From the NCBI RefSeq assembly GCF_001424145.1, contig NZ_LMQM01000012.1, positions 434,745 to 498,744 on the forward strand: DNA of 64,000 nucleotides, read 5' to 3'. The first letter of the stretch is position 1. Every line of letters starts with the position of its first letter. Shown here one piece after another: positions 51,705 to 60,776 of the stretch. The DNA comes from Chryseobacterium sp. Leaf404. GTDB taxonomy: Bacteria > Bacteroidota > Bacteroidia > Flavobacteriales > Weeksellaceae. Both the position numbers and the translations under genes were made by a program. Under the pieces are notes generated by a model that saw nothing but the letters and a program-made list of their open reading frames with translations, searched no databases and had not been told where the DNA came from.

Positions 51705-53426
51705 ATGGATACAGCAGTTCAGTCGAAGGCCAAACATCCAAAGGGATTATGGGTATTATTCGGAACCGAAATGTGGGAGCGTTTCAATTTCTACGGAATG
51801 AGAGCTCTTCTAACGCTCTTTATGGTAAATTCTTTACTTATAAGAGAAGCCGATGCAGCAATCATTTATGGTGGATTTTTAGCACTTTGTTATTTAACTC
51901 CACTTTTAGGTGGATTTATCGCTGACAAATACATCGGAAACAGAAATGCAATCTTGATCGGTGGATCTTTGATGGCAATTGGTCAGTTTTTACTGTTCAT
52001 CAGTGCATCAACCTTCTCTGCGAATATCGACGGAGCTAAAATGTTTATGTGGCTGGCTTTATTTATTATCATATTTGGTAATGGATTTTTTAAGCCAAAC
52101 ATTTCATCAATGGTGGGAAGTCTGTATCCAAAACAGGAAAAATCTAAATTAGACTCTGCGTTTACGATTTTCTATATGGGAATCAACATCGGAGCATTTT
52201 TAGGACAGTTTATCTGCCCTTACGTTGGTGACGTGAAAGATGCTGCGACAGGAGTACGTGATATTTTTGCATTCAAATGGGGTTTCCTTGCCGCTTCAAT
52301 CGCAATGGTAATAGGTACAATCACATTTTTTATCCTAAAAAACAAATACGTTGTAACTCCGGAAGGGCGTCCAATTGGAGGTTTACCTAAAAATAATTCT
52401 AGTGAAGATTTTGAAGAGGGTGAAACTCAGACTGCAAAATTTACTGGTGGAGCTTTAGGAATTACAGGAGGTCTTTTTGTTGTATTATTCTTTGTTTTCA
52501 GATATCTTTTGGTGGGTGAATTCGGATTCAACTCTGTAGAAATGGGGCAGATGATTAAAGGAATTATTTATCCCTTCATTTATGCAGCCGGTATTTCATT
52601 GGCGTTTCTTATCATGTCTTCGGCAGAAAACAAGATTGAGAGAAGCAGAATCTGGGTGATCTACATCGTTTCATTCTTCATTATTTTCTTCTGGGCAGCA
52701 TTCGAGCAGGCAGGTTCATCATTAACGTTTATTGCCGATAACCAGACTGACAGAAATATTTTCGGATGGAATATGCCGCCATCAATGGTACAGATTTTCA
52801 ACGGAATTTTCGTTGTATTATTAGCAGTTCCTTTCAGTTTATGTTGGGATAAATTAAGAGCTAAAGGCAAAGAACCGGTTTCACCAATGAAGCAGGCAAT
52901 GGGATTAGCTTTAATTGCTTTAAGTTATTTCATCATCGCATACAATGTAAAAGATCTTGGAAATTCAGGACTATTGGCTATCAAATGGTTGATGCTACTG
53001 TATTTCATTCAGACTTGTGGTGAGCTTTGTCTTTCACCAATCGGTTTGTCTTTGGTTGGAAAATTAGCTCCAAAAAGATTTGCTTCATTGCTTTACGGAG
53101 TATTCTTTATTTCAAACGCAGCAGGTTATGCGTTAGCTGGATCTTTGGGTGCACTTATTCCTGCAACAGGTGATAAATTTAAAAAAGCTGAAGAAATCGG
53201 AGTGAATCTACAGGAAGTACTGGATAAAAAAGTAACCTTAAATCCAACTCAGGTTGCCGCTTTCGAAAAAGCACAGTTACCTTTGGAAAATCCTACTTTC
53301 GCCGGGTTTGAAATCCACAATCTATTTGAATTCTTCATGGTATTCGTGGTTTTATGTGGAATTGCAGCAGTAATTCTTGCATTGATCTCTCCAATTTTAA
53401 AGAAAATGATGCACGGCGTAAACTAA
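51705..53426 (+). CDS. POT-family proton-dependent peptide transporter 2
   Basis: 573 residues, paralogue of its neighbours. Signatures: GLWVLFGTEMWERFNFYGMR (14-33), LGGFIADKYIGNRNAIL, NGFFKPNISSMVGSLYP, FYMGINIGAFLGQF and CGELCLSPIGLSLVGKLAP. It contains a long hydrophilic loop (about 215-240, acidic) and a C-terminal extension with charged helices before the final transmembrane helix. Its own promoter and terminator show independent control. Confidence 0.92.
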   Translation: MDTAVQSKAKHPKGLWVLFGTEMWERFNFYGMRALLTLFMVNSLLIREADAAIIYGGFLALCYLTPLLGGFIADKYIGNRNAILIGGSLMAIGQFLLFISASTFSANIDGAKMFMWLALFIIIFGNGFFKPNISSMVGSLYPKQEKSKLDSAFTIFYMGINIGAFLGQFICPYVGDVKDAATGVRDIFAFKWGFLAASIAMVIGTITFFILKNKYVVTPEGRPIGGLPKNNSSEDFEEGETQTAKFTGGALGITGGLFVVLFFVFRYLLVGEFGFNSVEMGQMIKGIIYPFIYAAGISLAFLIMSSAENKIERSRIWVIYIVSFFIIFFWAAFEQAGSSLTFIADNQTDRNIFGWNMPPSMVQIFNGIFVVLLAVPFSLCWDKLRAKGKEPVSPMKQAMGLALIALSYFIIAYNVKDLGNSGLLAIKWLMLLYFIQTCGELCLSPIGLSLVGKLAPKRFASLLYGVFFISNAAGYALAGSLGALIPATGDKFKKAEEIGVNLQEVLDKKVTLNPTQVAAFEKAQLPLENPTFAGFEIHNLFEFFMVFVVLCGIAAVILALISPILKKMMHGVN

Positions 53427-53453
53427 TTCCGTGTTTCCAAAATAATTATCTTA

Positions 53454-53482
53454 AACCTCTGATTTTTCAGAGGTTTTTTTTT
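53454..53482 (+). terminator. Terminator after POT 2
   Basis: Stem AACCTCTGA / TCAGAGGTT, TTTT loop, long T run. Confidence 0.9.
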
Positions 53483-53668
53483 ACATTCGTATTACGGAAG
53501 TTTCTGAATATTCTTTGTTTCAACATGTAAAGCTCAAATGCGCAAAAGATGTATAATTAAAAATAATCATCCTCCGGGACAGAATACGTTTTTGAGCTTG
53601 ATCAGAAAGATAAAAAATCGGAACCGTAAAAGATTTTAAAATTACTTATTACTCATTATTTACTACTC

Positions 53669-55342
53669 ATGAACCTAACCCTCGACGAAATCCATAATTT
53701 CAAAGGAAAATATCCAAAACAAATCTGGTCACTCTTTTTCTCTGAAATGTGGGAAAGATTCTGCTTCTACGGAATGCGCGGAATGCTGGTTTTCTTTATG
53801 ATTTCACAATTGAATTTCCATGAAAAGGCAGCCAATCTACAGTACGGTGCAACTCAGGCATTTGTATATGCATTCACGTTTGTTGGTGGACTTTTCGCTG
53901 ATAAAATTTTAGGATTCAGAAAATCGCTGTTTTGGGGAGGCCTTCTGATGATTGTCGGTAGTTTAATTCTAGCCGCAGATCCACATCAGTTTTTCTTTTT
54001 GGGAATCGCTTTCACCGTAGTTGGAACAGGTTTTTTCAAACCCAATATTTCCTCAATGGTTGGTCAACTTTATAAACCAAACGATTCACGAGCCGATGCT
54101 GGATTTTCACTTTTTTATGCCGGAATAAACCTTGGTGCTTTGCTGGGTGGCTATTTGTGTATTGCCATTGGCAAGGGTGAACTGTTCGGCAGCATTATTC
54201 CTGAAGGCATAAGATGGAATGTTGCTTTTGGCTTGGCTGCAATTGTTATGGTGATCAGTTTGATCAATTTTGTATTTACGCAGAAAAGTTTAGGAACAAT
54301 TGGTTTGGAACCTGAATTGGTACAGCTTTCAATAAAGAAAAATGTTAAAAAGTTTGGCATCATTGCAATTCTTGTCTATTTATTTATGGCAAGAATGTTT
54401 GTCAGATTTTTAGACAGCAGCATCTTTAAAGATGATGCTGTGAAAATTGTTTTAAGTCTCGTAGCTTTTACTGCTATATTTGCTGCAACATCTTATCTGA
54501 TTTATTTGGGAGGGAAATTTTTAAAATATGCCGTCTATCTTATTTCTCTGGCATTAATTCCTGTGATCATGCTCATGGTTTCCGTTCCTGAATACACCGA
54601 TTATTTTATGTGGACAGTGGGACCGCTGACATTGATTTATCTGTTTTACGAAATGTCTAAAGTAACTGCAGCCGAAAGAAATAAACTTTGGGCAGCTCTG
54701 ATTTTTATTATATTTTCAATCCTTTTTTGGGGAATATATGAGCAGAGCGGAGGCTCGCTGAGTATCTTTGCAGCCAAAAATTTAAATAAAGATCTTTTAG
54801 GTTTAGACCCTAATGGTGTCAACAATTCCGGAGGTGCTTTCTTTATCATTTTTCTTGCGCCTTTACTCGGATTATTATGGATTTGGATGAACAAAAGAAA
54901 AATAGAACCCAACACCATCATCAAATTTGGTCTCGGATTCATCTTTTTAGGTTTAGGGTTTTACGTATTGTTTGCAACACGGTTATTTGCTGATCTGCAA
55001 GGGATTACTTCATTAAATTTCTTTACCTTAGCACTTCTGATCATCACGTTAGGAGAACTTTGTCTTTCTCCCATCGGCTTATCGATTATGACAAAACTTT
55101 CCACTAAAAATCTTCAGGGAATGATGATGGGATTATGGTTTTTGGCATCGGCTTACGGACAATACGTTGCCGGAATTATCGGAGCAAATATGGCAGATGC
55201 TAAAAAAGGCTCTACCAATTACGATGCTCTAATTACATATACAGAAGGCTACAAACAGCTTGGTCTTTACGCAGTAATTGCCGGAGTGGTACTGATCTTG
55301 ATATCGCCGTGGGTGAAAAAACTTATGCAGGAGGTTCGCTAA
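53669..55342 (+). CDS. POT-family proton-dependent peptide transporter 3
   Basis: 557 residues, the third PTR2-type paralogue. Signatures: IWSLFFSEMWERFCFYGMRG (19-38), VGGLFADKILGFRKSLF, GTGFFKPNISSMVGQLY, FYAGINLGALLGGYL and LGELCLSPIGLSIMTKLS. It has no large soluble insert. The 242-nt gap upstream lacks a clear TAnnTTTG element. A thioredoxin-like gene follows after 77 nt. Confidence 0.9.
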   Translation: MNLTLDEIHNFKGKYPKQIWSLFFSEMWERFCFYGMRGMLVFFMISQLNFHEKAANLQYGATQAFVYAFTFVGGLFADKILGFRKSLFWGGLLMIVGSLILAADPHQFFFLGIAFTVVGTGFFKPNISSMVGQLYKPNDSRADAGFSLFYAGINLGALLGGYLCIAIGKGELFGSIIPEGIRWNVAFGLAAIVMVISLINFVFTQKSLGTIGLEPELVQLSIKKNVKKFGIIAILVYLFMARMFVRFLDSSIFKDDAVKIVLSLVAFTAIFAATSYLIYLGGKFLKYAVYLISLALIPVIMLMVSVPEYTDYFMWTVGPLTLIYLFYEMSKVTAAERNKLWAALIFIIFSILFWGIYEQSGGSLSIFAAKNLNKDLLGLDPNGVNNSGGAFFIIFLAPLLGLLWIWMNKRKIEPNTIIKFGLGFIFLGLGFYVLFATRLFADLQGITSLNFFTLALLIITLGELCLSPIGLSIMTKLSTKNLQGMMMGLWFLASAYGQYVAGIIGANMADAKKGSTNYDALITYTEGYKQLGLYAVIAGVVLILISPWVKKLMQEVR

Positions 55343-55419
55343 TGATTTAACAATAACATCATTTTATCATCTATATCCCAGACGCAAATTTTAATTTAAT
55401 TTAAAAACTGCCAAAAAAT

Positions 55420-55953
55420 ATGAAAAAAATACTTGCTTTCATCTTCATTATCCAATATGTTTTCGCCTTTTCGCAGGTAAAATGGATGACCATTGAAGAA
55501 GCACTTGAAGCCCAGAAAACACAACCCAAAAAAATACTCATCGATTTCTATGCAGACTGGTGCGGACCGTGTAAAATAATGGATAAAAAAACCTATGGAA
55601 ACAATGTGATCTACGAGTTTTTGAATGAAAATTATTATTCCGTAAAATTTAATGCCGAGGATAAAAAAACAATTGAAGTTTTTGGAAGAAAATTTTCCAA
55701 CGAAAATAAATCTCAGAAAAAAGGCAGAAATTCTCTTCATGAGTTCACAGAGTTTATGAATGTTAACGCAGTACCCACAACTGCTTTCCTGGATGAAACA
55801 GGACGACCAATTACAATGCTTCAGGGCGAGCTTACTGCTAAAGAAATAGAACCTTACCTGGGATTTATATCCACAGATCTCTACAAAAAAATCAAAACCC
55901 GCGAAGAATGGGAAGATTATCAGAAAAAATTTAAATCTAAAATAAAAGAGTAG
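55420..55953 (+). CDS. Secreted thioredoxin-fold protein (DUF255/thioredoxin_7-like)
   Basis: 177 residues with a signal peptide (MKKILAFIFIIQYVFAFSQ). The domain begins VKWMTIEEALEAQKTQPKK, a pattern of the thioredoxin_7/DsbD-gamma-like family, then carries the redox motif YADWCGPCK (about 45-53). The cis-Pro segment is AVPTTAFLDETGRPI (about 121-135). It probably works as a periplasmic disulfide reductase. A flexible insert (residues 85-105) with KSQKKGRN is lysine-rich. Likely in the same transcript as POT 3. Confidence 0.85.
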   Translation: MKKILAFIFIIQYVFAFSQVKWMTIEEALEAQKTQPKKILIDFYADWCGPCKIMDKKTYGNNVIYEFLNENYYSVKFNAEDKKTIEVFGRKFSNENKSQKKGRNSLHEFTEFMNVNAVPTTAFLDETGRPITMLQGELTAKEIEPYLGFISTDLYKKIKTREEWEDYQKKFKSKIKE

Positions 55954-55991
55954 CAGGATTTTGGCAAATGGCTTTTAGCTTATGGCTATAA

Positions 55992-56058
55992 ATTGCCACG
56001 AATTCACGAATTAAATTGTTTTGAAATGTTTCAAACCCATTCGTGTATTCGTGGCAAT
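55992..56058. repeat. CACGAATTCACGAAT-type inverted repeat
   Basis: Arms ATTGCCACGAATTCACGAAT (55992-56011) and ATTCGTGTATTCGTGGCAAT (56039-56058) pair at 19 of 20 positions around a 27-nt loop. The sequence type is, to my knowledge, common between genes in Flavobacteriia. It lies in the 288-nt gap before recG. Confidence 0.65.
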
Positions 56059-56170
56059 ATTTTTAAAAGAAACATTTTAAATTTAAATTGATTTTAGTTG
56101 ACATCCTTACAACTTCATTCAATTTAAAAATCTGCTAAATCTGCATTATCTGTGGGTCACATAAACAATT
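56059..56170. other. Low-information remainder of the pre-recG gap
   Basis: Contains the direct short repeat AAATCTGCTAAATCTGCATT (56128-56150 region), another sequence type often seen as dispersed repeats in flavobacteria. No ORF or RNA gene seen. Confidence 0.3.
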
Positions 56171-56200
56171 AAAGCTTTCAAAATCGAAAGCTTTTATTAT
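56171..56200 (+). terminator. Hairpin with T-rich tail upstream of recG
   Basis: Stem AAAGCTTTC / GAAAGCTTT (56171-56179, 56086-type loop AAAATC, 56186-56194), then TATTATTA. It may end the thioredoxin transcript and lies 42 nt before the predicted recG start. Confidence 0.6.
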
Positions 56201-56241
56201 TACTAAATTTTCCCGAAATTCGTGCTTCAAAAAATTCAGTT

Positions 56242-58326
56242 CTGACTTTAGAAACTCCCATAGAATTTGTAAAAGGAATCGGTTCCGAACGCTCCAAGCT
56301 CATCAAAAATGTGCTGGGAATTTCTGTTGTGGAAGATTTCCTGAACTTCTACCCTATCCGATATTTGGATAAAAGCAAAATTTTAACGGTTTCAATGCTT
56401 CAGGAAAGCAATATTGAAGTTCAGCTGAAGGGAAAAATTACGTCTGTTCAGGAAATTCAGACTGGAAAAATCAAAAGACTATCAGCAAAATTTAACGACC
56501 ACACGGGAACGATGGATTTGGTTTGGTTTCAGTATTCAAAATGGCTGAAGGAGCAGATTCCAGTGAATAAAGAGATATTTATTTTTGGAAAAATAAATGC
56601 TTTCAACAATCAGTTTTCGATGCCCCATCCGGAAATTGAAGCTGAAGAAAGCAAGGAAACTGAAACGAGACTAACTCCCATTTATCCAAGTTCTGAAAAA
56701 CTTAGCAAGAGAGGTTTAAGTCAGAAATTCTTCCAAAATATTTTAAAAAGTATCTGCAGAGAAATCCCCAATCTCATTCAGGAAAATCTTCCGGAATACA
56801 TGATTCGGTACTATCATTTTTTATCGAGGCAACATACGTTTCTCAATATTCATTTCCCGAAAAATCAGGAGCATCTTGATAAGGCAGATTCCCGTTTGAA
56901 GTTTGAAGAATCATTCTTTTTTCAATTGGGTTTTGGTTTAAAAAAAGCACATCACAAAACAAAGTCACATGGGAATCCGTTTCCGATTGTCGGCGATTAT
57001 TTTACTGGTTTTTACGAAAATCATCTTCCTTTTGAACTGACTAATGCACAGAAAAGAGTTTTAAAGGAAATCAGGCTGGACATGAAAAAGCCCATCCAGA
57101 TGAACAGGCTTTTGCAGGGCGACGTGGGTTCGGGAAAGACGATGGTTGCTTTGCTGACGATGCTGATTGCCATGGACAACGGTTTTCAAAGCTGTCTTAT
57201 GGCTCCGACAGAAATTCTCGCCCAGCAACACTATGCCGGAATTAAAGATTTATTGAATGATACGGAGATCAAAGTCAGCATTCTCACAGGTTCTGTAAAG
57301 GCTTCTGCAAGAAAAATCATTCATGAAGAACTGGAAAACGGTGAACTTTCCATTTTAATTGGAACGCATGCTGTTTTGGAAGATAAAGTGAAGTTTAAAA
57401 ATCTCGGTTTAGCCATTATTGATGAACAACACCGGTTTGGAGTGGCTCAAAGGGCAAAACTTTGGGCAAAAAATAAAATCCCGCCACACATTCTGGTCAT
57501 GACTGCAACGCCGATTCCACGTACGTTGGCGATGAGTTTTTATTCTGATCTGGATGTTTCTGTGATCGATGAAATGCCTGTCGGAAGAAAACCCATTATT
57601 ACGGCTCATCGAAGAGAAAAAGACAGAGCTTACGTTTACAATTTCTGTCATGAAGAAATCCGCAAAGGCAGACAGATTTATTTCGTGTATCCATTAATCG
57701 AAGAATCTGAGACTTTGGATTACAAAAATCTCATGGAAGGTCTGGAAAGCGTGATGGATAACTTTTCAAACTACAACGTCACGATGCTTCACGGCAAAAT
57801 GAAACCTGATGAAAAAGATGCAGCGATGAATTATTTCGCATCCGGAAAATCGCAGATTATGGTTGCTACAACGGTAATCGAAGTCGGCGTGAATGTTCCG
57901 AACGCTTCTGTGATGGTGATTGAAAGTTCGGAAAGATTTGGGTTGTCGCAGCTTCATCAGCTGAGAGGCCGCGTGGGAAGAGGTGGTGAACAGAGTTACT
58001 GCATTTTGATGACTTCTGATAAATTATCTTCAGATAGTCGAACCAGAATTAAAACGATGACCGAAACCAACGACGGTTTTAAAATTTCTGAAGTTGATAT
58101 GCAGTTGCGTGGTCCCGGCGATATTTTGGGAACGCAACAAAGTGGTGTGGTTGATTTTAAAAAACTGGATTTGGTGAATGATTCTGCAATCATTAAAAAC
58201 ACCAAAAGTCTTGTTGAAAAAATTCTTGAAACCGATCCTTTGCTGGCGAGAAGCGAGCATTTAATTATAAAAAATTATTATCTGCAATATTATAAGGGGA
58301 AAAATAAGTGGAGTAAGATTTCTTAG
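56242..58326 (+). CDS. recG: ATP-dependent DNA helicase RecG, probable CTG start
   Basis: Branch-migration helicase that rescues stalled forks. The canonical N-terminus is readable before the first GTG (56311): from CTG at 56242 the frame reads L-T-L-E-T-P-I-E-F-V-K-G-I-G, as in RecG proteins that begin MTLETPIEFVKG. No in-frame ATG, GTG or TTG lies between the upstream stop (56170) and 56311, so translation probably starts at CTG, or less likely at ATT 56218. Starting at GTG would remove 23 conserved residues. Motifs are intact: RLLQGDVGSGKTMVAL (Walker A), IIDEQHRFGVAQRAK (DEQH), TATPIPRT and RGRVGRGGEQSYC. About 694 residues. Confidence 0.9.
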   Translation: MTLETPIEFVKGIGSERSKLIKNVLGISVVEDFLNFYPIRYLDKSKILTVSMLQESNIEVQLKGKITSVQEIQTGKIKRLSAKFNDHTGTMDLVWFQYSKWLKEQIPVNKEIFIFGKINAFNNQFSMPHPEIEAEESKETETRLTPIYPSSEKLSKRGLSQKFFQNILKSICREIPNLIQENLPEYMIRYYHFLSRQHTFLNIHFPKNQEHLDKADSRLKFEESFFFQLGFGLKKAHHKTKSHGNPFPIVGDYFTGFYENHLPFELTNAQKRVLKEIRLDMKKPIQMNRLLQGDVGSGKTMVALLTMLIAMDNGFQSCLMAPTEILAQQHYAGIKDLLNDTEIKVSILTGSVKASARKIIHEELENGELSILIGTHAVLEDKVKFKNLGLAIIDEQHRFGVAQRAKLWAKNKIPPHILVMTATPIPRTLAMSFYSDLDVSVIDEMPVGRKPIITAHRREKDRAYVYNFCHEEIRKGRQIYFVYPLIEESETLDYKNLMEGLESVMDNFSNYNVTMLHGKMKPDEKDAAMNYFASGKSQIMVATTVIEVGVNVPNASVMVIESSERFGLSQLHQLRGRVGRGGEQSYCILMTSDKLSSDSRTRIKTMTETNDGFKISEVDMQLRGPGDILGTQQSGVVDFKKLDLVNDSAIIKNTKSLVEKILETDPLLARSEHLIIKNYYLQYYKGKNKWSKIS

Positions 58327-58335
58327 AATTAAAGC

Positions 58336-58998
58336 TTACTTATCATTGTAAACATTATAAATCAAAGGGATTTTATTCGAAAATATCTGTCCCACAAAAA
58401 TAGAATCCTTATTATTTTTAGCTCTGATTGGTTGATAATATTTTCCAACAATCTCTTTTGGAGTCTGCAGACTGATTTGAAAATAATACTCAGATTTGTT
58501 TTTCAAATCGATAAATCTTCTTTTATAAGCTGGAAAATTTACTCTTGTTGAAAAATATTTTTCCTCTTGTGGTTTTAGTTTCACAATCTTTTTGCTGATT
58601 CGAAACGCAATTTCCAAATCTTGATGGCTAAAAAATTTAGAATATGATTGCTTGAATTTTTTAAAATCACTGCTGTTTTTATCAACATTAAATTCATTTT
58701 CACCATTATGAAATGCATACTGCACAGATAGCAAGGTTTTCTTTTCAAAAATATAATAATCAGGTAATCCAACAAACTGTGGCTCTACATGATACTCCCC
58801 CATCTTCATTGAATTCATCGTCATCTAAAATTATTAAATAAGTCTTATCCGAATTATTTTTCAGAGCATATACAATGTTATTGTTATCAAATTTTGAAAC
58901 TTTCTTGATCGTGTCATTAATTATTTTAAGTTCCAAATCATTTTGCGAAAACAATTATTAAAAATTAAAACAGCGAAAATTAAAAATGAATGTTTCAT
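58336..58998 (-). pseudogene. Frameshifted secreted protein gene (two homopolymer indels)
   Basis: Three reading frames together give one plausible protein. The first frame begins at ATG 58996-58998 with a signal (MKHSFLIFAVLIFNNC), the second continues with SQNDLELKIINDTIKKV (about 58760-58950) and the third holds GEYHVEPQFVGLP to the stop at 58336. The jump between the last two is explained by five G (58797-58801 on the plus strand as C) where four would keep the frame, and the first by a run of four T where five would. The restored product is about 220 residues, unknown family. It may be a true pseudogene, or the indels may be sequencing errors. It follows the GNAT gene by 15 nt. Confidence 0.65.
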
Positions 58999-59013
58999 AA
59001 AAATATTTTAGTT

Positions 59014-59511
59014 TTAAACTGATTTTTCCATCAAATAATCATCCATCACATATCCATTTCCAATATCAAAAACACCTTTATCATAAATTTTATATCCTTG
59101 AGATTCATAAAATTTTTGTGCGGAATTGTATTTATTTACATTTAAAATAATTCTGTCATCGCCACTTTCATTTACTTTTTTATTTAAGAATTCAAGAGTT
59201 TTTTTGCCTAAACCTTTTCCTTTGCTTTCAGGAACGAGATAAATTCTATGCAATTTTGTAGTCTTATCTTCATAATGATTCTCGTAGCCTAAAAATCCAT
59301 CAAAAACATTTGAATTTTCATCAAAAACGAGATAATAATAATAGTTTACATTTTTTAAATGCTTTGAAATTTCAGCTTCCGAATACATGGTTTCCAACAT
59401 ATATTTCATCTGTTCCTGAGAAAGAATTTCGGCATACGTGTTTTCCCACGACCTTTTCGCCAAGTCCTGAATTAAGGGAATATCTCTTTCTGTTGCTTTG
59501 ATTAGTTTCAT
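59014..59511 (-). CDS. GNAT-family N-acetyltransferase
   Basis: 165 residues with the complete Gcn5-related fold: N-terminal MKLIKATERDIPLIQDLAKR, DGFLGYENHYEDK, acetyl-CoA-binding motif IYLVPESKGKGLGKKTLEFL (about 90-109; Q/R-x-x-G-x-G/A variant) and NKYNSAQKFYESQGYKI near the C-terminus. The substrate is unknown. It is cotranscribed with the frameshifted gene downstream. Confidence 0.88.
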   Translation of the reverse strand: MKLIKATERDIPLIQDLAKRSWENTYAEILSQEQMKYMLETMYSEAEISKHLKNVNYYYYLVFDENSNVFDGFLGYENHYEDKTTKLHRIYLVPESKGKGLGKKTLEFLNKKVNESGDDRIILNVNKYNSAQKFYESQGYKIYDKGVFDIGNGYVMDDYLMEKSV

Positions 59512-59522
59512 ATTATTTTCTT

Positions 59523-59675
59523 AACCACAAAAGTTTTTTTTATTATTTGAGTTGTAATGATTTCCTCTTAAAAAATCAAAAAAATTAAACGACAATTTTT
59601 CAAAAACGCAGCCCTTTTTTGATCTTCAAGGGATAATTCATTAAAACTCTGCTGACTTTTGTGACTTTTGTGGTT
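59523..59675. repeat. AACCACAAAAGT-bounded element
   Basis: Perfect 12-bp terminal inverted repeats, AACCACAAAAGT (59523-59534) and ACTTTTGTGGTT (59664-59675), separated by 129 nt of AT-rich DNA without an ORF. The right end has a tandem of GACTTTTGTG. It resembles dispersed non-coding repeats of flavobacteria. Confidence 0.6.
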
Positions 59676-59697
59676 CACTATTTTTACAATTTAGATT

Positions 59698-59731
59698 AAA
59701 AAAGTGAAAAGCATCACACCTTTCACTTTTT
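59698..59731 (-). terminator. Terminator after dapA
   Basis: Stem AAAAGTGAAA / TTTCACTTTT on the minus strand with T run; about 67 nt after the dapA stop. Confidence 0.75.
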
Positions 59732-59797
59732 ATTATTTTTATGTTAAACGGAAAAATTCACTTTTCACTTGCGAAGCAAAATTCACAATTTACTATC

Positions 59798-60670
59798 TTA
59801 AATTTTCTCCATTTCAGTTTTAATCTTCGCATAAAGCCCTTCTGATGCAGGAACTAATGGAAGTCTGAGATAATTTTTGATTAAACCTTTTTCTGCCAAA
59901 ACCACTTTAATTCCGCAAGGATTTCCTTCTGCAAAAATCAGTCTTGTGATTTCAACTAATCTATTATGAATTTCGTAGGCTTCGTCTACTTTTTTATCAA
60001 AAGCCAACTGAACCATTGACGAAAATTCTTTCGGATAACCCTGTCCAATTACAGAAATCACTCCTGCTCCACCCGCCAAAGTTACGGGAAGCGTAAATTC
60101 ATCATCTCCGGAAACAAGGTTGAAGCCTTCAGGTTTTTTTCTTAAAATATCAAAATACTGAAGAATGTTTGGTGCAGCTTCTTTAATTAAGAATAAATTC
60201 GGAAATTCTTTTGCCAAACGTAAAGTCGTTTCTGCCTCAACATTTTGCCCGGTTCTTGACGGAACATTGTAAATGATGATATTTTTTCCGGTTGAAGCCA
60301 ACATTTTATAATGCTGGTAAAGCCCTTCCTGATTAGGTTTATTGTAATATGGAGACACCGATAAAACGGCAGTAAAGTCAGATATATCTGCATCTTCAAT
60401 CTGCTGTTTGACTTCAAGAGTATTGTTTCCGCCGATTCCTAAAACCAAAGGAAGACGTTTATTATTAACCTTAATGATATGCTCAACCACTTGTTTCTTC
60501 TCGTCTGAAGAAAGTGTAGCAGCTTCCGCTGTAGTTCCCAAAACTACCAAATAGTTGGTTCCGTTTTCGATGTTGTACTCAATGAGTCTTGTCAAACTTT
60601 CGAAATCTACGGATAAATCTTCATTAAAGGGTGTTACCAAAGCAACACCTACTCCTTTTAAAATGCTCAT
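59798..60670 (-). CDS. dapA: 4-hydroxy-tetrahydrodipicolinate synthase
   Basis: Condenses pyruvate with aspartate semialdehyde in lysine and diaminopimelate synthesis. 290 residues. Key residues: T46-T47 in LGTTAEAATLS, Y110 in SPYYNKPNQEG, Y134 in IIYNVPSRTG and Schiff-base K163 in FLIKEAAPN. It is divergent from the lipoprotein that starts at 60777. The -7 element TAAATTTG (minus strand, 60690-60697) with a possible -33 TTG 21 nt beyond gives a leader of about 14 nt. Confidence 0.96.
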   Translation of the reverse strand: MSILKGVGVALVTPFNEDLSVDFESLTRLIEYNIENGTNYLVVLGTTAEAATLSSDEKKQVVEHIIKVNNKRLPLVLGIGGNNTLEVKQQIEDADISDFTAVLSVSPYYNKPNQEGLYQHYKMLASTGKNIIIYNVPSRTGQNVEAETTLRLAKEFPNLFLIKEAAPNILQYFDILRKKPEGFNLVSGDDEFTLPVTLAGGAGVISVIGQGYPKEFSSMVQLAFDKKVDEAYEIHNRLVEITRLIFAEGNPCGIKVVLAEKGLIKNYLRLPLVPASEGLYAKIKTEMEKI

Positions 60671-60750
60671 CTGTTCGAATTATTTTCCCCAAATTTAATA
60701 ATTTCACACAAGAATTTACAATATTAATCCTGTTTTATTATACATATAAT

Positions 60751-60758
60751 TATATTTG
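60751..60758 (+). promoter_or_regulatory. Probable -7 element of the 5'-nucleotidase/porZ operon
   Basis: TATATTTG, 18 nt before the ATG at 60777; the only promoter-like element before three tightly packed genes. Confidence 0.45.
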
Positions 60759-60776
60759 CATTATACTAAAGAAATT

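Noticed and set aside
58336..58954. Two separate small genes on the minus strand
   Set aside because: They overlap in different frames and together read as one protein split by a homopolymer indel.
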